DNA of 64,000 nt, from NCBI RefSeq assembly GCF_002865645.1, contig NW_020194684.1:5433952-5497951 (forward strand), in the 5' to 3' direction. The stretch comes from Hyaloscypha bicolor E. Lineage: Eukaryota; Ascomycota; Leotiomycetes; Helotiales; Hyaloscyphaceae. Every line of letters starts with the position of its first letter. The first letter of the stretch is position 1. This document shows, piece by piece, positions 55,323 through 64,000 of this stretch. The translations under genes and the position numbers were made by a program. The notes beneath the pieces were generated by a model, which saw only the letters and a program-made list of their open reading frames with translations, did not search any database and was not told where the DNA came from.

Positions 55323-56785
55323 TTATGCAGCAGCGCCAGAGATGAAGAACCACTTATCGATGCTAGGATCGATGGGGGCTGGGACTAGGTTCTCGTTCTG
55401 TGGGATATGAGGAAGCTGATCTGGGCTGATACGGCTGTGGGAATGCTTCACAGTGAGATTGGTCCTGTATTGGTGAGTATGCTATTGAACAGAAATGTAC
55501 ATCAAGACTTACGTAGAAATCTCACCAGGGTTGGTCTTGCCAGTGATCAGCTTCTCCCAAGCCTCAGCACACTCACGAACAATGTCGGTGGCATACCTCC
55601 ATCAGTTAGCATCGTCTTTAGTTTGGGCGGAGGAATGCATACTTCTTGTTCTTGCACTCTCCAGTGAAAGCAAATTGGTTCTCTGGCTTTCCGTCTGGGA
55701 TCTTGTAGATTCTGAACCATTCATTTGTAGCCCTCAAAAGACCAGGAAGGTGTCGTTCAACGTCCTCGACGTCATTGAGCTTAGGTGCCAACGGGTCGTT
55801 GACATCAATAACAATGACCTTCCAGTCGGTTTCTTCCTCATCAAGTAAAGCCATAACACCAAGGACCTTGACCTGCTTGACTTGCCCCGGGTATCCGACC
55901 AATTCGCCGATCTCGCAGACATCCAATGGGTCATTGTCGCCCTTGGCTTTCGTCTCGGGATGAATAACGTTGGGATCCTCCCATGTCTGAAAGATGGTCA
56001 GCTCTTGAGCCCTGTGCGAGTTGAGGGGTATTCGAACCTGGGGGAAAGCACCGTAGTTCCAGAGGTATCCCTTGTGAGGGAAGCAGTTGCGGACGAATCG
56101 AAGCTTGCCCTTCTTGATATCTTGCTGTAGAAACACGCGATGTCAGCAATTTTCAGCCAAAAAGCAATTCGAGTCCAGAATCTGTCCAGAACCGAATATA
56201 CCGCAGACCTCGATCACATACTTTGATAGGGTTCAAGTTCTGCTCCTTGCTTATCTATTTGAAGAGAAATTGGTCAGTGATCATTATTCTACGGGCTCGT
56301 GATGACAGTGATGGCGGGGTCGGTGAAGCTGGCCGGGAACTACATAAACAGCTTCAAGAGAGAGGAAAACATACCTCCATCTTGGCATTGGTCCATCTCG
56401 GAATCTCGACGATCATGTTCAAGATGGTCTGTTGTTCATTGGCATACAAGGGGATGTCGTGGAATGGAGAAATCGGGACTCCATCCTTTTCAAGGTAGAT
56501 GCGGTGCTCCAGAGTGTTAGGAGCTCCGATCTTGCGGGTGGCATACTGGGAAGCCATGTTTGCGTTGGCAGTAGGAGTGGTATTGGAAGAAGAAGACGAG
56601 CTCGAGAGGTGTCGAGCTATCTGGTTTGTGCGAGAAGAAATTTTGTGTGTATTATTGGGTGGCGCCAGTGTGGCCGCGAACGAGAACGAGAACGCCTGCA
56701 GATTATGGGATAAGGCGGTGGAGAGTTGAATTCCTGCGAGTGTTCCACGTGTTGACGCCCGAATGCACTGACTTCTGAGGAACAT
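55323..56785 (-). CDS. IPP1: Inorganic pyrophosphatase, 383 aa (307 aa from the internal start)
   Basis: Five exons on the minus strand: 56785-56375, 56254-56222, 56124-55643, 55596-55513 and 55464-55323 (384 codons). The canonical cytosolic form would start at the ATG at 56557 ([18 protein letters not shown]). The frame stays open to an upstream ATG at 56785, which adds 76 residues rich in Arg, Ser and Ala with no acidic residue. That composition resembles a mitochondrial presequence. The signature DNDPLDV is at about 211-217 of the long form. The enzyme hydrolyses PPi to two phosphates with Mg2+ and drives biosynthesis. It is divergent from DUS2. Confidence 0.95.
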
Positions 56786-57083
56786 CCAAATAGGCTGGAG
56801 GATGGAGAGCTGGTCAATGAGGAGAGGATCGCAATTGGTCTGGTCTATTGACTTATTCCATCCGCCCTCAAGTGCCTGCTTTCGAGATCAGCCGGAGCGT
56901 TGCTGGCAACCAGGGAGTAACCGAGATGCTCCCGGCGATTGCCCCGATAGAGGGCACGGACCGTGATTTTGTATCGATAACCTCGAAATGTTTTTGGCTC
57001 TTCAACCTCGACCGGCAGTCATTCCTTTTCATTCTCCCCACGCAACACCGTACAATGGTATGCAGCGCCTTGCTTCAGCCATC

Positions 57084-58438
57084 ATGACATCGGTAAAACG
57101 GGTTCCAATCCCTGCTCGCGGGGTCGATTACAGAGGCAAGATTGTACTGGGTGAGTCTTGGACAGCCAGGCCTCCTCCGGCTCCTTAGGCTGAGGAAAAG
57201 TGATATTAACTTTGAAACTGAATCCAGCGCCGATGGTCAGAAGTGGAGAGCTTAGTAGTCGTCTTTTGGCTCTTCAATATGGAGCAGATCTTGTGTGGGG
57301 TGAGTTTCCTAGTATGATTTGCCTCGATTTTGAGCTAACCAATCTGCTAGGCCCCGAAACTGTGGACAGATCTATGATAGGAACGACACGCAAGGCCAAT
57401 GAACATCTCTCCACAATAGACTTTACTCGACTACCATCTCATGGCTCAAAGGACCCTCGAAAGGATCAGAAGGAGAGTCTGATATACCGACTACACCCGG
57501 AGAAGGAGGGGAAGCGTCTCATATTTCAAATCGGCACATCCGACCCAGAACGAGCTGTCCAAGCAGCAAGGATTGTCGCTGCGGATGTTGCAGGAATCGA
57601 TGTCAATGCCGGATGTCCCAAACCTTTCAGTACAAGTGGCGGAATGGGAGCAGCACTTTTGCAAACACCAGATAAACTCTGCTCGATCTTGGAGGCCTTA
57701 GTTAAGGAGATATCTATGGAGTTCGAGATTGGGATCAGTGTTAAAATTCGATTGCTGGAGACGGCCGAATTGACGGAGGTACTTGTCCGAAAGCTTTGTG
57801 CGACTGGTATTACCGGATTAACAGTTCATTGCCGAACGACTCCTATGCGACCACGCGAAAAAGCCATACGGGGACAACTGAAAATGATTGCGAAAATCTG
57901 CCGGGAAAACGGGGTGGCTTGTCTTATGAATGGAGATGTTGAGAACCGCGCACAGGCAGAAAAATTGATCACTGAATTCGGGGTGGATGGAGCCATGATT
58001 GCAACAGCTGCCGAAACAAACTCAAGTTGCTTCAGGAATGAAGTTGATGGTGGAGCGGCTCCGTGGAACGAAGTCGTTGAGCAATATATCAAGACTGCAC
58101 TGGAAGTCGAAAACCGGTTTGGCAATACCAAGTATTTGCTCAATCATCTTATTCCAGGAAAGCAGCCTGTGTACAGAGAGGTCACAACTAGCAAGAGCTA
58201 TCTTCAAGTCTGCCAAATGCTTAAACTTGAGCATCTCGAGACTAAAGCCAAGGAGATCGATGAGAAGCTTGGCATTACCCCAGAGACCCAATCTCAAGGG
58301 AGAAGAGGGAAAAAGAACAAAAGTGCGATGGCAGCTGGTGGTAATCAAGCAAAGATACGGTCAATCGAGACAGATGAGAAGAAAGGTCTCTCCGAAAGAG
58401 GAGTTCAAAATCAAGCTGTTGTGACTGTGGATATTTGA
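57084..58438 (+). CDS. DUS2: tRNA-dihydrouridine synthase 2 (Dus2/Smm1), 408 aa
   Basis: Three exons: 57084-57150, 57228-57299 and 57351-58438 (409 codons). The N-terminus [35 protein letters not shown] is the typical FMN-barrel start. The catalytic Cys is C135 in GIDVNAGCPKPFS, and CLMNGDVEN and GVDGAMIATAA line the FMN site. Dus2 reduces U20 of cytoplasmic tRNAs to dihydrouridine using NADPH. Intron 2 is 51 nt, a multiple of three with no stop, so its retention would insert 17 residues in frame. The C-terminal tail is basic and probably disordered. Confidence 0.92.
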
Positions 58439-58708
58439 AAACACAATCAGATCTGGACGTTATGAAGGAGAAACTGTGCATTAGATTTGGCTAATCTCGA
58501 TAAAGAATACAAAGGCCAGGGAGATATACTGGTAGATATCCCGGCGCATGGAGCTTCTAATATGGGAGGTCAATAAATCTCTCAGCATATCATAGTGTCC
58601 GTGTACATAAAGTAGAGGTCCGTCTCCGAAGAAATCTTCTCTTCCACAAACTTACCTCCGTCCCATTCAAACAGTTTTGCAGTTTTCTGTTGCTTTCCAT
58701 TTCAAATT

Positions 58709-59461
58709 CTAACCACAGCACAAAGTTGCTTCTTCCTGGGTCCTAGGTCCGCTAGATCCATGTCAACCCCTAAACTCTCATCATGAATTAGTACATACCT
58801 CAAATTAACACTTTTCCAACTGAAAACGAACCAACCAAACCAAGCTCCAATACAAATGGATACCAAGATGAACCCATTATAATACATAGCCAACAGCATA
58901 ACGAAATACGCAACTGCAAACTGCAACATGTGCAAAGTCGCCCGAGCTGCCTGCTGCTTCACATTTGGTCGAAACGGCTGTTGATTCGAGATCGCCAATG
59001 TGGCCTCACCACTGCTCCTTGAAGGCAGTAGCCCCTTTGATTCGATACCATTTTGCCCAGGGTCTGCTAGTTGATGTTGACGGTGCAGATGATTATCGTA
59101 TACTTTTGCCATTCTGCGAAGGAATTCGAGGGACATAACGAGGAGGATGACACCAAGGCAGGAAGCGGCGAAGATCCCGTTCGATCTTATGTGCCATGAT
59201 TCGGAGATGAAGCCTAAGTAGGGATCGGTCAGAAGGCAGGCATGCTAGGTGCATGAGTGTGCGCTTACAGGAATCTACTGTGTTCCAATTCCATAACATC
59301 TGCGAATGTTTGTCAGTTCATGATACTTTTAGTTGTTATTATGTGCTCCTAAGGAAAGTCCTTACGGAAATCTTGCATGGTGAAGCTGTTTCATTTGGCA
59401 TCGAAGTAGCAGATGCTCCTGCTGAGGTGGTGGCTGCCATGCCCATGTTGATCATATCCAT
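58709..59461 (-). CDS. Ctr-family copper transporter, 194 aa
   Basis: Four exons on the minus strand: 59461-59366, 59299-59269, 59213-58799 and 58751-58709 (195 codons). The N-terminus MDMINMGMAATTS is Met-rich (a Mets-type copper site). [23 protein letters not shown] leads into the first membrane segment. The second membrane segment carries MLLAM (MxxxM, copper pore) and the third GAWFG (GxxxG, helix packing). The last exon gives EEATLCCG, and a CC-ending tail is a copper-binding feature. Ctr proteins are trimers that move Cu(I) across the plasma or vacuolar membrane. The short last exon was found by splice signals (GTATGT, CTAG). Confidence 0.92.
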
Positions 59462-60138
59462 AATTTCGATTTTATCTGTTCCGTCCGTGGTTTTGGAGAA
59501 CGAATGTACTGTGGCGTGTACTTGTGAGAATATGCTTTTGTGAAGCGTAAGTTTTGAGATATTATTAGATTGATAAAGAGTTCCTTAGATGCACGAGGAT
59601 TCATCTCTCTGGAATGCCGTGTAACGTAGTTGGAATGTATCCGCAACCTTCGAGATGCCATGACACGCATTCATTGTCCCCAGTGGTATAACGAACTTTG
59701 ACTTTAGACTCTGGGATAGAAAAAGGGGTGCTCAGTCCTGAGGAGATCGACTAACTGGTTGCAAAGTCGGGTACGCCAGGTGTTGAGTTAAAGGTGGCGA
59801 ATGAAGAGGTTTGAGTCGTTTGAGAGATTACGAGAGTATGTTATGTTTGATTATAGGGCTTGCTCCACGTTTAATCTGAATGGAATTTACGCTGTTCTCA
59901 GCCTCGAGCGAACATTCTCTCTCCTGAGATGCTTGGCAGAACCGGGCATCCAATCACGATTACAGTTACTGTAAGTCGCTTTTCGTGCTGAGGCGCGACG
60001 TTATTTTTTATCACCCTTAACGACCCAGGTCCTTTCTTGTTCAGCCAGGGAAGAGCAAACTCAAATCACACTCGAATCTGAATCTTCGTCGAAGCATAGT
60101 TACAGGACTGAGATATCCGGCCGCGTCCATCCTTAGCC
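59462..60138. other. Intergenic, nothing recognised
   Basis: Promoter side of the copper-transporter gene and the region ahead of the HET relic. No gene or defined repeat. Confidence 0.5.
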
Positions 60139-61642
60139 ATGCGTTTGTTGAACACCTCAGCCCTCGCTCTCCATGATTCCATGGACGACAACATACCCAG
60201 CTATGCAATCCTCTCACATCACTGGGAAGACCGAGGGGTTATCTTCCGAGATTTGCAAACAGGAAGAGGTCCTGGAATGGCGGGATACTCGAAGATCACA
60301 GGGCGCTGTGCTCACGCAGCTTTGGATGGTTTTGAATACGCCTGGATCGACTCTTACGGTATCGACAAAACGAGTAGTTCTGAGCTTTCAGAGGCTATCC
60401 GCTTTATGTACAAATGGTACCGGGACGCGCAGGTCTGCTATGCTTATTTGAGTGATGTGCATGGCGGGAGGATCGGAGAAGACCATGTGCGAGAAGACCC
60501 GTATTTCGGAGCCAGTAAATGGTTCACCAGAGGCTGGACACTTCAGGAGCTTCTTACCCCACGATCCGTTGTGTTCTTGATAGAGATTGGGCGGATATTG
60601 GAACAAGTTCTAGCATGGAAAGCCTTGTGTCCTCTATCACGGGAGTAAAAGACTTAAACGAGTTTGAAAACGCATGTATCGCGCAGAAGATGTCATGGGC
60701 TTCGCGAAGACAAACGACTCGGATCGAGCATCAAGCGTACTGCTTGATGGATCCATTTGGGGTGAACATGCCACCTATACGGGGAAGGTAGCAAAGCGTT
60801 TTATCGGTTGCAACTGAAAATTTTGAAAGAGTCTGAGGACGAATCGCTTTTTGCTTGGACGGCGCAAGAACCTGACGGAAGTGACAATGTAGGCATGCCC
60901 GCATCATCTCCTGCTACATTTTCGGTTGTGGGAGCGTTGTCCGGAAATTGTTTGATCCTAACAAGCGGGAGTTCACCATGACGAAAAAAGGGCTTCGTAT
61001 GGACTTGCTACCTATGAAGGAAGAAGGCATACGTATCGGGAGGCTTGTTGCCCCTCTCAATTGCTCTCGTGAGAGAAATTGCAAGCCATTAGGAGCTCGT
61101 CTAAGGAGAACTTACAAAGATCAATTTCTCCGAGTGTCCTCCCAGTCCCATCTCATATTAGACAAACAAAAGAGGCGCATGGATAGGACCACTGTTTACA
61201 TAAAGCAACGTTCCCTTCCGAGGCAAACCTTCACAAAACCGTATATATTCGAATTTACGGCTGGTAATCTAATAGATAATGGATTCGGATTTCCAGGAAC
61301 CTTCCGTGTGGGTTATCCAAAACTTCATCATGGGACTCTCGACAGCGTGTCAAACTTAAAGTTCAGTCTTCTGGTGAGCGGACTCCCCAAGTCCTTTACT
61401 TAGTGCTGTGTAATGACTCTGAGGTTATAAAGTTTTTCAGAAACGGGAAGATGGGGGAAGAAAATTTCGGGGCCGTTTTGGATATATCGTCAATTGGGCA
61501 TTCAGTTCGCATTTTGATACCGATCTCGCCCACAACGGTGGAAGCTTGGCAAGGCTCCAATAGAGTATCGGCATCTCTGCACTCAGGAATGTCAGTTTCC
61601 ATAGTCCTGAAGGAACGAGAGCAGAACCATCAACATGTATAA
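60139..61642 (+). pseudogene. HET-domain (heterokaryon incompatibility) pseudogene
   Basis: The HET domain begins with MRLLNTSALALHD and SYAILSHHWEDRGVIFRDLQ, then HAALDGFEYAWIDSYGIDKTSSSELSEAI, WYRDAQVCYAYLSDV and WFTRGWTLQELLTPRSVVFL. A 1-nt loss near 60576 breaks the frame; LDRDWADIGTSSSMESLVSS continues in another. A second shift near 60773 follows NMPP before YGEGSKAFYRLQLKILKESEDESLFAWT. A third open stretch (from about 60948) carries the distal part with GLRMDLLPMK. Intact HET proteins trigger programmed cell death on fusion of incompatible hyphae. This copy is inactive as read. Confidence 0.82.
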
Positions 61643-61846
61643 ACCAGGCAAACTGACTGAGAATCTCGCAACATTGCCATTGTTCAACCCTCCATAAATT
61701 TTTATTTATATATCTCATGTCCATCGCAGGATGACTGAACAGAATCTCCTCTAATTATTTGAAGCCATCTGGATCTCGTCCCTCTCGCGCTTGCCAAAAC
61801 AAGCTTTGTTATATGGATATACTGCAACAAAATGTATGTAATTAAG

Positions 61847-63337
61847 TCATCGACTGAGTGCTGGAATAAAAGTTCTTTGCTCGGGGGTCATCGATCCACC
61901 CAATCCCCGCTCGTAGCGAAATTCCTCCAGTACGTTATCCCCAAAATAGATGAAGCTCTGGATGAGTCCACTTCGTTTCCGCTCTCTCAGTCTTCGCTTC
62001 ACGTTCTCCGCTGCACATGTCTCCAGTTCATGACATCGAGTTGATGGCATGATCGGATTTGATGTACGAATTTCTCGGCCAGATCTATTGCATCGAGGAT
62101 AGCACAATTTGCTCCCTTGCCTAGCATCCTGGAGATACTTTTAGTATTAGCGTGGTATACTTACGCCGCCAAAGGGCAAAGTACTTGAAGACTGCATCCC
62201 CAATAAGTGTCATACAGCTTGTGCCCCAACGCTTGACTGCTTTACAGTCTCTGACAACATGAACATAAGCAGTGCTGATAAGGCATTTCTCTTCAAAGAG
62301 ATGAATTTTGGATCAACATTGGGAAGCGATCTGACGCGTGCAAGGCATTCTTTCTTCAATTCTTTGGGGGAGAGCTTTCCTGGCGGCTTCTCGATATTCA
62401 AAAATTATTTCGCGGAACTTCTGTAACCAATCATAATGAACGAGTCATCTGGCACAATCTCATAATCGTCAAATTTCGTCGCCTATGGCTTGCGAGTGTT
62501 TACCTATGAGTGAACCATGACGTTTTGGTTATTCTGAGTACATGCCTACCTTCATCTCAGCACATAACGATAAAGCCACAGGACATTGAAACGGGTTCAT
62601 ACCATAACCGCAGAAGGCGCTGGGAGAAGGGCTTTTGTGTCAGGAGTTAATGGAATCTTGAAATATATGACTGCAACAGAGACCTTCGAATTCGGGAGGA
62701 GTTGATTCTGACTTTGGAACCAACATCATCTATGCCAATAAGCAAGTCGAAATCGTTGACATTTCCGTCATCGAAGTTCATATTCACAGTTCTATTCTTT
62801 AGCTTCTCGTATCGTTGAAATGTCTTCCCGAGCTTCACAAAACGCCCACTATTGTGAAGAAGAGTATTTCGCAGAAGCCAGAGGGAAACGGAAGACGAGT
62901 CTTTCATCTCGTCCGCGTCAAAGGAGAACATTTCCTGGCCAGAACTTAGGGGCCGTAAGCGTTTGAGAAGGGAAGCTCCTGGGATGGAAGCTCCCTCTTC
63001 ATAAATGTCCATCCATGGGCATTCCCTGGTGAAATCCCGATGCAGAGAGCAATTTCGCTTCGAATATCCTTGAAAGAGATGCATGAAGCTGCCTTGTTAC
63101 AAAATGGGACATCGTGATCTGGTAGCCAGATAAGCTGTCCAGCCCTAAAGTTTGCATTTACATGGTGACTTGAATGTTGGGAGCATTTTGGAGTAGGTGA
63201 CCAAGCGCTAAGCCACCTAAAACTGCCCCAATAACGGCTACTCGAAGGGGCTGCTCGCGGGACAGTACACTTGGTGACGACGACCACGATGACCAGCTAA
63301 ATGATGAAGAAGATGAGCGTGGTGGGGTAGCCTCCAT
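61847..63337 (-). pseudogene. FAD-dependent monooxygenase pseudogene
   Basis: The minus strand reads MEATPPRSSSSSF then RVAVIGAVLGGLALGHLLQN. The dinucleotide-binding GxGxxG is broken (GAVLGG). A stop at 63160-63158 follows directly. Further pieces in other frames are SGYQITMSHFVTRQLHASL, then the FAD-fold core DFDLLIGIDDVGSKVR, ARVRSLPNVDPKFISL, and GKGANCAILDAIDLAEKF near 62095. They appear in the right order for a PHBH-type flavin monooxygenase such as those in fungal secondary metabolism. At least one stop and several frame changes show decay. Confidence 0.78.
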
Positions 63338-64000
63338 GATTGATCTGCTTTGACGTTATGAAGCACGAGGGGCAAGCCCTAGAATGTTTCTTGGGCTGTA
63401 TGGAAATTTGCGGCTTATCATATGAATAAGGGGAAAGAAAAATAAATTCGGAGAACGGTCGTGTGCCCCGGCTTCAGACATCGGATGTCCATGACATGAT
63501 GTTAAGTTACACCAGGGTCCGAGAGCCAGTTTTCTGGGATGCCTAGGGGGTCAACCCCTTGAGATCCACATCTGTGACGGGCCATTCTGGAACTCGGGTT
63601 GTTCCTGCAGTCGGTAGTTGGTATACCCTGGTTGGCGGAGCTGGCGTGTTCGTTAATGAAGCAAGGATTTGGACGGAAAGAAGGAAACGCGTGCGACTCT
63701 TAAGGGACACTTTAACCCTGGCTTTGCGCGAAGAGGGTGGGTGTGATATTCTTGGGTATGCAGCTCAATTTGTGAACGGAAAGATTGGATTGGACTCTGA
63801 AGAGATTAATAATCGGACGTCTCGGGGACTCCACGACCCCGAAGCGAACATTTAAGGGGTTGTCTCGGATAAATCCGGGCTCGGCTTGGGCAGTCACATG
63901 ATGAGCTAAATAAGCGTGTTTTCAGCGCGATCCAGCGCGTCTTCGACAACTCTTGCTTCTCCGTACAATTGAGCCTCACTGAGACCTGAACCTCAATCAA
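63338..64000. other. Right edge of the window, no firmly supported gene
   Basis: A frame at 63559-63855 (+), starting only at TTG, contains NEARIWTERRKRVRLLRDTL and looks mildly protein-like. Without an ATG or a recognised family it is not called. Nothing else is supported. Confidence 0.4.

Noticed and set aside
63559..63855. 98-residue frame near the right edge
   Set aside because: It starts only at TTG and no family was recognised. It may belong to a gene beyond the window.
1..64000. tRNA genes, rRNA genes, CRISPR arrays
   Set aside because: I looked for tRNA B-box-like GGTTCRANTCC in context and for regularly spaced repeats. None with the expected partners was seen. A tRNA scan would be decisive.

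Overview
The window is nuclear DNA from a filamentous ascomycete (Pezizomycotina). Introns are short (about 45-130 nt) with GTANGT-like donors, CTAAC/CTGAC branch sites and YAG acceptors. The gene set includes Mnn9, Pex4, Sec20, Rrp46, a HET-domain relic, F-box-like proteins and a GPI-type cell-surface protein. A Leotiomycete is my best guess, but that is an impression from protein character, not a test. No tRNA, rRNA or CRISPR array was seen.

Layout. 1-6.4 kb: a possible 3' gene end, a pyrimidine-rich repeat tract, a lineage-type gene with seven 15-residue repeats, and a 3-exon 2EXR/F-box-like gene. 7-21 kb: NAD kinase, exosome subunit RRP46 divergent from the PP2A activator (PTPA), a cytochrome P450, a 6-phosphogluconate-dehydrogenase-like gene and a large GPI-type protein. 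23-31.5 kb: an eight-exon YRA1/ALY mRNA-export gene, a mitochondrial-looking protein and a large disordered protein. 32.5-38.8 kb: an MFS phosphate-type transporter, a ferric-reductase pseudogene carrying a TA-flanked MITE, an AT-rich island and PEX4. 39-51.8 kb: MNN9, a hAT-type MITE, a disordered protein, a seven-exon secreted protein, a multi-pass membrane protein and an F-box protein. 52-59.5 kb: an acyl-CoA-ligase relic, then a dense housekeeping block (SEC20 divergent from mL53, inorganic pyrophosphatase divergent from DUS2, a Ctr copper transporter). 60-63.4 kb: two pseudogenes (HET and FAD monooxygenase).

Most exon structures were rebuilt by hand. In each case the summed exon length is a multiple of three, and several reconstructed termini match known family endings (Mnn9 VYHYNE, Ctr CCG, Mrpl44-like tail). 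The most striking finding is that two introns in unrelated genes, at 4078-4195 and 47870-47993, are homologous along their length. That is the signature of introner-like elements, that is, mobile introns. Other notable items are two MITEs with recognisable target-site duplications, one of them inside a decaying ferric reductase; a pyrophosphatase with an in-frame mitochondrial-like extension; and a YRA1 gene with an oversized repeat-bearing intron, recalling the autoregulatory intron of yeast YRA1.
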